Part shown: positions 16,280-25,473 of the stretch, in pieces
How the letters are laid out: the number at the start of each line of letters is the position of its first letter
How positions within the stretch are numbered: the stretch's first letter is position 1
NCBI GenBank assembly: GCA_018819265.1
Contig: JAHJQI010000201.1
Span: 1 to 64,000 of the forward strand
Direction of reading: 5' to 3'
Source of the DNA: Alphaproteobacteria bacterium
Lineage (GTDB): Bacteria; Pseudomonadota; Alphaproteobacteria; Rhizobiales; Hyphomicrobiaceae
DNA length: 64,000 nucleotides
The notes under the pieces: generated by a model
The model's input: the letters and a program-made list of their open reading frames with translations, nothing else
Told to the model about the DNA's origin: nothing
The model's database searches: none
Made by a program: the position numbers and the translations under genes

Positions 16280-17908
16280 ATGTTAATCGACCTGCAGGCG
16301 CCCGACGCCCCCCGCCTTATCGACGCCGACATCTGTATTGTCGGCGGCGGCGCGGTGGGTCTGTCGATGGCCGTGCGGCTGGCCAGGGCGGGCCACGATG
16401 TGGTTGTTCTCGAAGGCGGCGGCAAATCCCTGGAATCGGCCTCGCAGGCCTTGCACAAGGGCGCCTCAACGGGTCGCCGCTTCGACAACATCGACGTCGG
16501 CCGCTACCGGGTCCTTGGGGGATCGACCACGTTCTGGGGCGGGCAGGTGCTGCCGGTCGGAGCGCAGGCGATGAGCGAGCGCCCGTGGCTGGAGGCACCC
16601 GGCTGGCCGATCGGTCCGTGCGACCTGGAAGCCTATCATGCCGAAGCTTTCGAACTGCTCGGGCTCGGGCAGGCGGAGAACGACGACGCGGCAATCTGGC
16701 GAAGGCTGGGTGTCGACCCCCAGTTGGGCGATGAGCTGGATCTTCTCCTGACCCGCTGGGTGCCAACGCGCAACCTCGCGCGTCACTTTGGCGCCGACAT
16801 CGAAGGCCTCGCTAACCTGCGCGTTATCGTACATGCCAATGCCACCGGATTGGCGATGGATGCCGACCGCCGCCGCATTGCCGGGTTGACCGCCAAGACC
16901 CTCGATGGGGGTGCTGCGACCGTCACCGCCCGCAATTTCGTTCTGGCCTGCGGTTCGATAGAGATCGCCCGGCTCATGCTTCACCCAGCGACCGACGGCG
17001 GCCCCCTACCTTGGCACGCGAACCAATGGCTGGGGCGCGGTTTCGCCGATCACCTGAACGGTCCCGTGGCCGACGTCAAAGTGCGCGACTATCAAGCGTT
17101 CCATGGCCTATTCGACAGCGTCTTCCTCAGTGGCTGCAAGTATTATCCGCGATTGCGCCTGTCGCCTGCGGTCCAGGCAGCTTCGAATAGCCTCGACATT
17201 TCCGGTGAGTTCCTGTTCGACACGGCCTTCTCCCAGCATCTCGACAACATCAAGATGTTCATCAGGTCGCTGCGGGATGGCCGGCGTCCTGACGGACTGC
17301 TGCACCTGCCCTCCCATATCGCATCGGTTGCTGCAATCGCGGGACCGCTCGCGTGGCGCTACCTGAGTGCGCGCCGATCCTATAAGCCGCGAGACGCAAA
17401 CGTGCGGCTGGCGGTTTCATGCGAGCAATGGCCAAACCCCGCCAGCGCCATCGGGCTGTCGAAACAGGTGGACGGCCTTGGAATGCGCCGCGTCGAAGTC
17501 GACTGGCGTATCGACGGCCGCGAGATTTCGACCATCGCGTTGTTCGCCCGCCGCGTCCAGGATGCCTTCGAGAAGCGTGGCCTCGCCGACGTCCTCATCG
17601 AGCCCGCCGTCGAGCGGGAGGACCCCGCATTCCTCGAGTCCTTGACCGACTGCGTCCACCAGATGAGCACGGCGCGCATGGGCGACAACCGAAATCTGGG
17701 CGTCGTCGACGCCAACCTGCGCGTCTACGGAACAGACAACCTCTATGTCGCAGGCCAGGCGGTTTTCCCTCTCGCGGGCTTTGCCAACCCGACTTTCACC
17801 GCTATAGCGCTTGGCCTTCGCCTCAGCGACCATCTCACCCGGGCGACTGGTTGCGAGACTGTCCGGCAGAGCGCCACGACGACAACAGGAACCGAATGCG
17901 GCAGATAA
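16280..17908 (+). CDS. GMC-family FAD oxidoreductase in the polysaccharide locus
   Basis: A 542-residue flavoprotein. The FAD-binding fold is at the N-terminus: DADICIVGGGAVGLSMAVRL (GxGxxG) with VVVLEGGG. The characteristic GMC stretch is YRVLGGSTTFWGGQ. The C-terminal domain ends HQMSTARMGDNRNLGVVDAN and FPLAGFANPTFTAIALGLRL, with the His-containing active-site region typical of GMC enzymes. It overlaps the aldo/keto reductase gene by 13 bases, so the pair is translated together. It is probably a sugar or sugar-alcohol dehydrogenase linked to polymer precursor chemistry; the substrate is unknown. The start MLIDLQAP fits the domain edge; no strong ribosome site is seen. Confidence 0.85.
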   Translation: MLIDLQAPDAPRLIDADICIVGGGAVGLSMAVRLARAGHDVVVLEGGGKSLESASQALHKGASTGRRFDNIDVGRYRVLGGSTTFWGGQVLPVGAQAMSERPWLEAPGWPIGPCDLEAYHAEAFELLGLGQAENDDAAIWRRLGVDPQLGDELDLLLTRWVPTRNLARHFGADIEGLANLRVIVHANATGLAMDADRRRIAGLTAKTLDGGAATVTARNFVLACGSIEIARLMLHPATDGGPLPWHANQWLGRGFADHLNGPVADVKVRDYQAFHGLFDSVFLSGCKYYPRLRLSPAVQAASNSLDISGEFLFDTAFSQHLDNIKMFIRSLRDGRRPDGLLHLPSHIASVAAIAGPLAWRYLSARRSYKPRDANVRLAVSCEQWPNPASAIGLSKQVDGLGMRRVEVDWRIDGREISTIALFARRVQDAFEKRGLADVLIEPAVEREDPAFLESLTDCVHQMSTARMGDNRNLGVVDANLRVYGTDNLYVAGQAVFPLAGFANPTFTAIALGLRLSDHLTRATGCETVRQSATTTTGTECGR

Positions 17909-18855
17909 CCCTACCGAGCGGACGTGCGACTTCTCAGCTCGGACTTGGCTGCGGGCCGCTGCATGGCGGTCTGCTCGCCGGCGCCAGCGGCCGTTTGCTT
18001 GACGCGGCCTTCGAGGCCGGCATCAGGCATTTCGACGTCGCGCCGCCCTATGGCCTCGGACTGGCCGAGGGTGTTGTTGGCGGGCATTTCGCCGATCGTC
18101 TCGACGAGATCACACTCGCCACCAAGGCCGGCATCGCGCGGCCCCGGCGTCCGCTTTTGATGTCGAACGTTCGTCACCTGGTGAAGCCGGTGCTCGGGCG
18201 CCTGCCCGGCTGGTCGGCCGCCGCCCAGCAGGTTCGCGACACGGCGGCTCCAAGCGGCAACTTCGATCCCGATTCTGTTCGCAGAAGCTTTGCCGACAGC
18301 CTTCTCCGCCTCGGCGCGGACAAGGTCGATATATTCCTGCTTCACGAGATCGAGGCGGCCAGCCTCACACCGCAGCTCGCAGAACTCCTCAATGAGCTTT
18401 TGCGCAACGGGCTGACGGATGCCATCGGCGTCGGCACGACGCGTGACGAAGCGGTGAAAATCGCCACCGCCTACCCCAACCTTGCCGCCGTGCAGCAGTA
18501 CCGCTGGAACGTGTTCGAGTCACCGCTACCGGCTGATCCAGGTGGCCTCGTCATCACCCATGGGGCGATCGGCCCGGCTCTCGAGGAGATGGCCGCGAGA
18601 TTCGCTGCCGATCCCGATGCAGGCGCGCGCTGGTCGGCTGCCGCCAATGCCGATCTTGCCGACACGCGCGTCCTTGCAGATGTGCTTCTTGCCGCCGCCC
18701 TTGCCGAAAACCGCACGGGCCTCATGCTCTTCTACAGTCACAATCCGGACCGCATCCGCCGTGCCGTCGAAGTGTCTGGCAACGCCAAGCTGATTGACGC
18801 AGGCGCCGCACTGAGCCGCGCAATCCGCCACGAGCAGAACTTTCACCACGCGTGA
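17896..18855 (+). CDS. Aldo/keto reductase paired with the GMC oxidoreductase
   Basis: A 319-residue NADPH-type reductase. The AKR tetrad is complete: Asp and Tyr in HFDVAPPYG, Lys in LATKAG and His in FLLHEIE. The barrel opens with LPSGRATSQLGLGCGPLHGG. The start MRQITLP overlaps the GMC gene by 13 bases, implying coupled expression. Together the two enzymes could oxidise and then re-reduce a sugar carbonyl to change its stereochemistry; this is inference from the pairing, not from motifs. The frame is open upstream through the GMC gene but unrelated there. Confidence 0.85.
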   Translation: MRQITLPSGRATSQLGLGCGPLHGGLLAGASGRLLDAAFEAGIRHFDVAPPYGLGLAEGVVGGHFADRLDEITLATKAGIARPRRPLLMSNVRHLVKPVLGRLPGWSAAAQQVRDTAAPSGNFDPDSVRRSFADSLLRLGADKVDIFLLHEIEAASLTPQLAELLNELLRNGLTDAIGVGTTRDEAVKIATAYPNLAAVQQYRWNVFESPLPADPGGLVITHGAIGPALEEMAARFAADPDAGARWSAAANADLADTRVLADVLLAAALAENRTGLMLFYSHNPDRIRRAVEVSGNAKLIDAGAALSRAIRHEQNFHHA

Positions 18856-18916
18856 GGATTGATCGCCATCGCTACGCCATCAGCCTGACCGCACGTCAAG
18901 CGACGGGTCGGCGTAA

Positions 18917-20080
18917 TCAGTCAACAAGACTGTCGAGGGCCCCGCTTGCGGCAGCTTGACGGCTTCTCTTCGCCTGCAACGGCGCATCGATCACTGCGCT
19001 GAGCCGCACGCGATAGGCGGCCTCCGAATAGTGATCGAGGACGCGCTTGCGGGCCCGCAGTTTGGCTGCTGCCAACGTCGCAGGATCGGCCGCATATCGG
19101 GCGGCCAGCGCGACGATCCGCGCAGTGGCGTCAGGACTTCCCGGTTCGATGACATGATCGGCGAATTCCGCTCCCATCATCTCGCGCAGCCCGCCTGTGT
19201 CGTAGACGATCGGGACGCATTCCATCACCATCGCTTCAAGCACGACGAGCGGCGAGAGATCGTGCTCGGTTGGATAGATGAACAGGTCGAGGCCGCGAAA
19301 CATCTCGAGCTTCTGATCTTCATCAACGAAGCCGAGAATATCGATGCGGTCCTCCAAGCCTTTGTCGCGCGCATAGTCACGTAGCCCGGCAAGCGACAGA
19401 TGGCGGCTTGGACCGCCTGCCATGGTGGCGCGCACATCGAGCCCTGCGTCCGTCATCGCGCGCACGGCATCGACGAACCGCAACACCCCCTTGCGTGGAT
19501 CGACATGACCGAGGAACCCGCACTGCAATTCGTTGCGGTTGCCTGACCGCGAACCTTCGCCGCCGGTATCGTCGACGAGGTTGGGCAGCCAGTGAACGCG
19601 GGAGAAGACGCCCGACGCGGTCGCGGCGTCCGCGACGCCCTGGGTTATGGCGATAAGCTCGCTGCCGCGAAGGGCGGCGCGCATGAGGCGCGTCTTCCAG
19701 GTGCCACCGGCCAGAATTTCCTCGAGACCGCGCGTGTGAAGATGAACGATCGCCCGGCTTGCAACCTGCTTCGAGATTGCGATCAGTAGGAGGTCGCGAA
19801 CGGCGGCATCACCGTGCGGGGCCAGCGTCTGGTAGCTGAACGCCACGCGCGTTCTTGAAACCCACAGACCCACGAGCCACACAAGCAGCCGACCGAAGCC
19901 GATCACCTTACGGAGATCCCGGCGGCCGATGTCCTCGATCGTTCGCGCGCTGCCGAACCAGTGCTGTTCGACTTCCAGGCCCGACATGTCGCGCAGCATC
20001 GCAAGGACACGCCGCGACATCGTGGTAACGCCGTGAGCCGGCGGCGGAAGCTGAGCCAGAAAGAGGACGCGCTGCTGCAT
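18917..20080 (-). CDS. Glycosyltransferase family 4 protein
   Basis: A 387-residue GT-B retaining glycosyltransferase. The N-terminal domain starts VLFLAQLPPPAHGVTTMSRR, with the glycine-containing loop for the acceptor. The C-terminal donor-binding domain has CGFLGHVDPRKGVLRFVDAV, DLFIYPTEHDLSPLVVLEAM and the E-x7-E-type stretch in that region. It would act at the cytoplasmic face to extend the repeat unit. It is transcribed leftward, convergent with the GMC/AKR pair and downstream of the flippase gene. Confidence 0.88.
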   Translation of the reverse strand: MQQRVLFLAQLPPPAHGVTTMSRRVLAMLRDMSGLEVEQHWFGSARTIEDIGRRDLRKVIGFGRLLVWLVGLWVSRTRVAFSYQTLAPHGDAAVRDLLLIAISKQVASRAIVHLHTRGLEEILAGGTWKTRLMRAALRGSELIAITQGVADAATASGVFSRVHWLPNLVDDTGGEGSRSGNRNELQCGFLGHVDPRKGVLRFVDAVRAMTDAGLDVRATMAGGPSRHLSLAGLRDYARDKGLEDRIDILGFVDEDQKLEMFRGLDLFIYPTEHDLSPLVVLEAMVMECVPIVYDTGGLREMMGAEFADHVIEPGSPDATARIVALAARYAADPATLAAAKLRARKRVLDHYSEAAYRVRLSAVIDAPLQAKRSRQAAASGALDSLVD

Positions 20081-20172
20081 TCGTGTTGAATCCTGCCCCT
20101 GGGGGTGTTGAAGAACTGAACCGGCCGGGTTGCGTGCCCGCTGCCGAGGCTGAGTTTATATCGGAGTGCCGC

Positions 20173-21516
20173 TCACGCCTTGCTCGCTGTCGCGTCATGG
20201 CCGCTGCGGCCGGCATCGCTCTGGGCCTTGCGCACTTCGCTCAGGACATACAGCAGTGAAACGACGTTGGCGGCAATTATGACGGCCACCGCGCCGTAGA
20301 TGCCGGCAAACATCATGGCGGGAACAGCTGCGGCAATCGCAAGGAGGGAACTCAGGGCGAAAGCGTTGAAGATCCCGCGCGAGCGATCGATGGTCCTCAG
20401 ATACATCATCCAGACTTCACGCACGAAGACGGCGGCATAGCTCAGCGCGAACAAGCGCAGCACATTGGAATACTGGACGTAGTCCTCCCCGAGCAGGAGC
20501 CCGAGCCAGAATTCGGCCGGCACCGCGAGCAGCAGCAGAAGGCCGCCCGTCAACGCGCCAAGCTGCAGACTGCGGCGGCTGAGATATCGCGTCAAGGCTG
20601 GGTGGCCTCCGGCGGCATAGGCGGAAGCAGCCTCCCTCGCGACGAAATTGTGCATGCCAAGAAGGATGAAGTGCGTCACGCCAAGCAGATGCTGTCCAGC
20701 ACGAGCTCCGCCAACCGCTGCATCGCCCAGCAGGCCGCCGATCAACAGCCAGATCGCCTGTTCCTGGCCGATCGATATCCCGACCATGCCGACGAGCCAG
20801 CGCGACATAAGCCAGTGCCGTTCGAAAACGGCCTTGCTCATGGCCCGCGCCGGCCATGGCCGCAACAAGGTGACGAGCGGGACGGCAATCGAAGCAGCGG
20901 ACGCGACCGCGAGCAGCGTCAGCAGACCAGCGGCGGTGACCGGATACCCGCCAGCGACCATGGCCGTTCCGCCGATGGCGATGAGCACGCCGCGCACCAG
21001 GCCGCAAAGGAATCCGATCGAACCGCAAAGCCGTGCAAACAGGATGCGACGCACCATGTTGTGCATCGCCTGCGCGATAGTGACGGCGAAGGCGACCACC
21101 ACAAGGCCCGAATGCAACGTCCCGTCGCGCAGGAAAAAGAACAGCGCGATGATCGACGACACGATGATGGCGCCGAACAGCGCGCCAATGAGCGCCCAAA
21201 GGGTCACGGCGGAGAAATAGGCTGGCGAGCGCACACGGCGTGCGCCTGCGAGCGTCATCATCGGCAGCGCAAGCGTCGTCTCGATGATGGTGGAGGCGAG
21301 AAGCGCCAGCACCAGGACAAGGGTGAACACGCCGAACTCGGCATGGCCTGCGAACCGCGCCGCCGCGATGCCGAGGCAGAAGCTGACTCCGCTCGCCGTC
21401 AATTGGTCGAGGAATGACCAGCTCATGGAATTGTCGAGCCTCGACATGGCGTTGCGCACGACAAGCCTCGAGGCCGAGACTGGATCGCTGTAATGGCGCC
21501 CTGGCTTTGAGGCCAT
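20173..21516 (-). CDS. Polysaccharide flippase (Wzx/MATE-like, MOP superfamily)
   Basis: A ~447-residue integral membrane protein with about 12 hydrophobic helices, such as ASGVSFCLGIAAARFAGHAE, FTLVLVLALLASTIIETTLA and LLLLLAVPAEFWLGLLLGED. The overall pattern is that of lipid-linked oligosaccharide flippases, which move the finished repeat unit to the periplasm. The start MASKPGRHYSD has GAAGG nine bases upstream. Two in-frame ATGs (21528, 21564) lack such a site. It is divergent from the Wzz gene across about 300 bases. Confidence 0.85.
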   Translation of the reverse strand: MASKPGRHYSDPVSASRLVVRNAMSRLDNSMSWSFLDQLTASGVSFCLGIAAARFAGHAEFGVFTLVLVLALLASTIIETTLALPMMTLAGARRVRSPAYFSAVTLWALIGALFGAIIVSSIIALFFFLRDGTLHSGLVVVAFAVTIAQAMHNMVRRILFARLCGSIGFLCGLVRGVLIAIGGTAMVAGGYPVTAAGLLTLLAVASAASIAVPLVTLLRPWPARAMSKAVFERHWLMSRWLVGMVGISIGQEQAIWLLIGGLLGDAAVGGARAGQHLLGVTHFILLGMHNFVAREAASAYAAGGHPALTRYLSRRSLQLGALTGGLLLLLAVPAEFWLGLLLGEDYVQYSNVLRLFALSYAAVFVREVWMMYLRTIDRSRGIFNAFALSSLLAIAAAVPAMMFAGIYGAVAVIIAANVVSLLYVLSEVRKAQSDAGRSGHDATASKA

Positions 21517-21820
21517 ATCTGCCTTCATCGTGGATGCCGCTATGTTGCCTGCTGGATTCGCCATACTTGTTGCGACGGCACACCAGTCTTCGTAGCCGTT
21601 GCAAGAATGGGACCTACGGCGCCGTAGTGCCGCAGGCCGGGTCCGCTGTCCAGGCGTCGCCACTTGCACAGTTAAACATCGTTGCGGATGCGGACCGGGA
21701 CGGGCAAAACCTCAGTGCGCTGTCGTTTAGAGTGTTTCCTATTGGGCCACGACACTAACTGTTCATTCACGTAAGAAGGAAAAAAGCAGGCGCGGGTATT
21801 AGGCGGAGTTGCGAGTAACC

Positions 21821-24013
21821 ATGATGCCCCAGGACAGGCGTTCAACAGCAAGCCACCGGCTTGCTCTCCGGCTCGGGGCCGATGACGACGATGCGCCGCT
21901 GACGGCGGGGTCTCCCGCTGTGCGTTTCAGCTCGCTAATGTCGGCAACCGGACGGCATTTGTGGAAGGTGGCGCTCTGGGCGCTGCTTGTGCCGGTTCTG
22001 GCCGCAGCCCTGTTCCTGGCATGGCCGAAGAGCTACCAAGCCTCGACAAGGCTACTCGTCGATCCCCGCGGCCTCAGTATCGTGGAGCGCGATGTTACTC
22101 CGCGTTCCGAAGCGACCGACCAGCTCGTCTCCGTCGTCGAAAGCGAACTGCGCATTGTCACCTCCGACACCGTATTGAAAGCGGTCATCGAAAAGTTGAA
22201 CCTTACGAACGACCCCGAGTTCAACGGCAGCGAACGGTTTATCTGGTCGCCGATCACGGATTTCATAGATGAATTGCGTACAAGCCTGCGCGCGACGACC
22301 GGCATTGTCCATAATGACGCGCCCGTCGAACTGACCGCCTTGCGCACGCTCGGTTCGGCGGTCAGGATCGAACGCGAACCGCAAAGCTTCATCATCGACC
22401 TTTCGGTACGAACGAATTCTGCAGAGAAATCCGCGCGCATCACCAATGCCATTGCCGAAGAGTATCTCACGTCGCGGTTTTCGGCACGTTCGGCGGCGAC
22501 AGAGCGCGCATCCGCGACCATCACCGGCCGGCTCGCCGAATTGCGCAATCAGGTCGAGGAGGCCGACGACAAGGTCGAGAGCTACAAGCGCGCCAAAGGT
22601 ATCATCGGCGCCGGCGGCCAGCTCGTGAACGAGCAGCAGCTCGCCGAGGTCAACACCCAGCTTGGCAATGCCCGCGACGAAGTCGGGCGCGCCTCGGCCC
22701 GCGTCGAGCAGATCCGCGCACTGCGCGAGTCGAAGTCCTCGCCAGAGGCCATCCCGGAAGCGATCAATTCGCAGACCATCACGCAGCTGCGCGCATTGCA
22801 CGCCGCCATTCAGCAACGCTACGCGGCCGTGACGGTGGCGATGCTGCCGGCGCACCCGGAGGTCAAACAGGTTCGCCAGAGGCTCGACGCGACCGAAAGA
22901 ATGATCGCCCAGGAAATCGACCGCATCGCAGCCACCGCCCAGCTCGATCTGAAGCGTGCCCGCGATACGGAACGGGCCATCGAACGCCGCCTCGGCGAAT
23001 TGAAGCAGCTGGCGCAATCGACCAACGAGAATATCGTTCATCTGCGCGAACTCGAGCGTGAAGCGGAAGCGCGCCGCAGCGTTTACACCAACCTGTTGCT
23101 GCGCTCGCGCGAACTCGACGAACAAAAGCGCGTCGATCCTTCGCTGGCCATCGTGCTTTCCCCGGCCGTGCCGCCTCAGAGGCCGGCGGGGCCGCCAATG
23201 AGCTGGATCCTGGCGGCTTCCCTGTTGGCCGGGCTGGGACTTGGCGTCGGTCATGCCTTGTCGAGCGACTACCGCGACCGCAGATTGCGCACCGCTGCGC
23301 AGTCGCAGGATATTCTCGGCTACCGCACCACCATCGTTCCAGCGTTTGCAGGCTCCTCCCGCAAGAGACGGCACCGCGGAAAAGACACCCTCGGCGCGCT
23401 GCCGCGCTTTGGCACCAGCGAGGACGATCTCCCCGCTTCGCTCGCGCTCAAGGGGTTGGCGTCCGAGATTCTGACCTCGACCGGCAAGTCTTCGACGATG
23501 GTTCTCGTCACCGCGCTCGACGCGGGTCGGGAGAAGTCCACCATCGCGCTGAATTTCGCTCTCGCGGCAGCCGATCTCGGCGAGCGAGTGCTTCTCATCG
23601 ATGGCGATTGCGAAGCGCGCACTCTCACCGTTACGCTCGGCGAAGCGGGAAAGCCGGGGCTGGAGAACCTGCTCGACGAAACCAAGGCGCATGGCGGCTC
23701 GGTCAATACGCTGGCCGGTCTTGGCATCGACTTTCTGACCAACGGCCAGCGATCGGCGAAGGCTAGTGCCAGCCGGGCCAACAAGCTCGAAAAAGCGGTT
23801 GACGCGGTCTTGCCAGCTTACGATACGATCGTAGTCGATGGCGGTGTGCTGCCTCATGGCAGGTTGCTGCCGATGCTCGTCGGCATGGCCAATGAAGTCA
23901 TACTGGTCTCGTCTGCCGGCGTTTCAGAGAAGGCCCCGCTCATCGAGGCCGTCAGGCTCCTGGAGCAGGCCGGCGTGGTACGTCTGCGCCCGGTTCTCAT
24001 CGATGCCGGATGA
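21821..24013 (+). CDS. Wzz/GumC-type chain-length protein with degenerate BY-kinase domain
   Basis: A 730-residue polysaccharide co-polymerase. A membrane helix near residue 50 (LWALLVPVLAAALFLAWPKS), a long periplasmic coiled-coil region and a second helix (SWILAASLLAGLGLGVGHAL) frame the Wzz domain. The C-terminal ~200 residues are the ATPase-like BY-kinase fold, with VLLIDGDCEARTLT (Walker A') and YDTIVVDGG. The P-loop reads AGREKST (K572) where GEGKST is expected, and there is no Tyr cluster at the C-terminus, so kinase activity is doubtful. Two adjacent ATGs at 21821 and 21824 fit best with the GGCGGAG site. A TTG at 21809 is too close to it. Confidence 0.9.
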   Translation: MMPQDRRSTASHRLALRLGADDDDAPLTAGSPAVRFSSLMSATGRHLWKVALWALLVPVLAAALFLAWPKSYQASTRLLVDPRGLSIVERDVTPRSEATDQLVSVVESELRIVTSDTVLKAVIEKLNLTNDPEFNGSERFIWSPITDFIDELRTSLRATTGIVHNDAPVELTALRTLGSAVRIEREPQSFIIDLSVRTNSAEKSARITNAIAEEYLTSRFSARSAATERASATITGRLAELRNQVEEADDKVESYKRAKGIIGAGGQLVNEQQLAEVNTQLGNARDEVGRASARVEQIRALRESKSSPEAIPEAINSQTITQLRALHAAIQQRYAAVTVAMLPAHPEVKQVRQRLDATERMIAQEIDRIAATAQLDLKRARDTERAIERRLGELKQLAQSTNENIVHLRELEREAEARRSVYTNLLLRSRELDEQKRVDPSLAIVLSPAVPPQRPAGPPMSWILAASLLAGLGLGVGHALSSDYRDRRLRTAAQSQDILGYRTTIVPAFAGSSRKRRHRGKDTLGALPRFGTSEDDLPASLALKGLASEILTSTGKSSTMVLVTALDAGREKSTIALNFALAAADLGERVLLIDGDCEARTLTVTLGEAGKPGLENLLDETKAHGGSVNTLAGLGIDFLTNGQRSAKASASRANKLEKAVDAVLPAYDTIVVDGGVLPHGRLLPMLVGMANEVILVSSAGVSEKAPLIEAVRLLEQAGVVRLRPVLIDAG

Positions 24014-24102
24014 GGCGCGGCAACCGGTTTCCGGAACACAGCCGGCCAGCGCGTCCATGCAACCCGAGTTGACGCTGTCACCGACAAGCAGGAACCCAAC
24101 GG

Positions 24103-25473
24103 ATGCTGCTCGCTCTTTCTGGATTGGCGATCCTGACCTGGTTCGCCGTCGTCTACTGGATGATCCGTCCGGTTCGCGTGGTTCCGGTTGCGCAAGCTGA
24201 ATTCTGGGTTCCCGCGCTGCTGCTGGCGACGTTCTTTCATCTGCCGTCGGCGTTCGCGGTTATCCGCAAGAGTGGAACCGCGCTGATCGAGCAAGGGCTG
24301 TCCTCCTCGAACATCCTGACGATTGCCGTCGTCGCGGTCAGCGCGGTCTTCCTCTTGTGGACCCTGATTCGCTATGACCGCCTGCTGGAACTGTTGGGCG
24401 ACCGCATCCTGTTTCCGTTCCTCCTGACGATTGCCATCGCCATCTGCAGTACGCTGTGGGCGATCTTCCCGCTCTATACCTTCTATCGGGCCGTCGAACT
24501 CGGCGTCATGTTCATCCTTGTCGTCCTGGCGCTCGACCGGCGCGATTTCGCCAAGGCCTTCATCAACCTTCATGTGCTCCTACTGGGAGTGTGGCTGGTC
24601 ATTTCCGCACCTGAAATTGCCTCGTCCCTGTCGAATGGGGTGGTTTTTTCGAGCGCCAAGCAGAACCTGATCCCGCTGATGTCGCTGTCGCTGCTCTGGT
24701 TCGTGATGGTATTTCCGCGCGCGAGCCGGTACCGGCTTGCGGTCGGGCTGCTCGCGGTCACGGCATTCATTGCGGCGGGCTCGGCGGCGACGGTGGCGAC
24801 GATTCCGCTCTTTGCCCTGGGCTTCATGATCGCGGCCAACTCCATCTGGGTGCGCGGTGCCGGGGTTCTTTTGACGCTTGGCTATTTCGCGGTCTTCATA
24901 TTCCTGCTGGTCGGCCTGTCGCAGTTTCCCGATCTGGTCGACATCATCGCTTCCGCCCTGCAGAAGCCGCCAGCCGAACTGCTCAACGCGACGGGCCGCA
25001 ACGAACTCTGGCCGCTGTTCATCGAGGCCAGCCACAACCGCAGTTTCGGCGCCGGTTTCGCCAGCGAGCGTTTCCTCCAGCTGCTGGTCGACTTTACGGC
25101 CGTTCAGGAACGCCTTGGTCAAAAGGAGATCTTCTTCAACTCCGCCCACAATATGCTGATCGGCTCCTGGCTCGCCACGGGTTGGCTCGGCCTGGCGACG
25201 ATCGCGATCTGCCTGGCTTCGGCATTCCGCGAAGCGCTGCGCCTCGATATTCCAGGTCGGCAATTCATTATCCCGTTGCTCCTTGCGCTCATTGCGAACG
25301 GCATGACGGTGCAAGGCATCTTCGGGGAGTTCAACTTGCACACGGTGACGTGGGCCGCGCTCCTGGTCATGATCCGGGTTGAACTGCGGGCACGATCGGT
25401 TATGCAATCGGCGCCGGCCAGTCCGGGGTTAAGCGCGCCGACCGGCGGTCTTCGGCGGGGGCAATACTCTTGA
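24103..25473 (+). CDS. O-antigen ligase/polymerase-like membrane protein (Wzy candidate)
   Basis: A 456-residue protein with about ten to twelve hydrophobic helices (MLLALSGLAILTWFAVVYW, FLLTIAIAICSTLWAIFPLY, GVLLTLGYFAVFIFLLVGL). A large periplasmic loop carries NATGRNELWPLFIEASHNRS and NSAHNMLIGSWLATGWLGLA, the type of motif found in the Wzy_C/WaaL family (GR-x-ELW and H-N). It probably polymerises repeat units made by this locus. The end overlaps the start of the deacetylase gene (TTGA), so both are in one operon with Wzz. Confidence 0.85.
   Translation: MLLALSGLAILTWFAVVYWMIRPVRVVPVAQAEFWVPALLLATFFHLPSAFAVIRKSGTALIEQGLSSSNILTIAVVAVSAVFLLWTLIRYDRLLELLGDRILFPFLLTIAIAICSTLWAIFPLYTFYRAVELGVMFILVVLALDRRDFAKAFINLHVLLLGVWLVISAPEIASSLSNGVVFSSAKQNLIPLMSLSLLWFVMVFPRASRYRLAVGLLAVTAFIAAGSAATVATIPLFALGFMIAANSIWVRGAGVLLTLGYFAVFIFLLVGLSQFPDLVDIIASALQKPPAELLNATGRNELWPLFIEASHNRSFGAGFASERFLQLLVDFTAVQERLGQKEIFFNSAHNMLIGSWLATGWLGLATIAICLASAFREALRLDIPGRQFIIPLLLALIANGMTVQGIFGEFNLHTVTWAALLVMIRVELRARSVMQSAPASPGLSAPTGGLRRGQYS

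Noticed and set aside
22052..23857. 601-residue open frame antisense to the Wzz gene
   Set aside because: It lies entirely inside a gene with clear domains, has Arg/Gln-rich shadow composition and no recognisable motif. High GC alone explains such frames.
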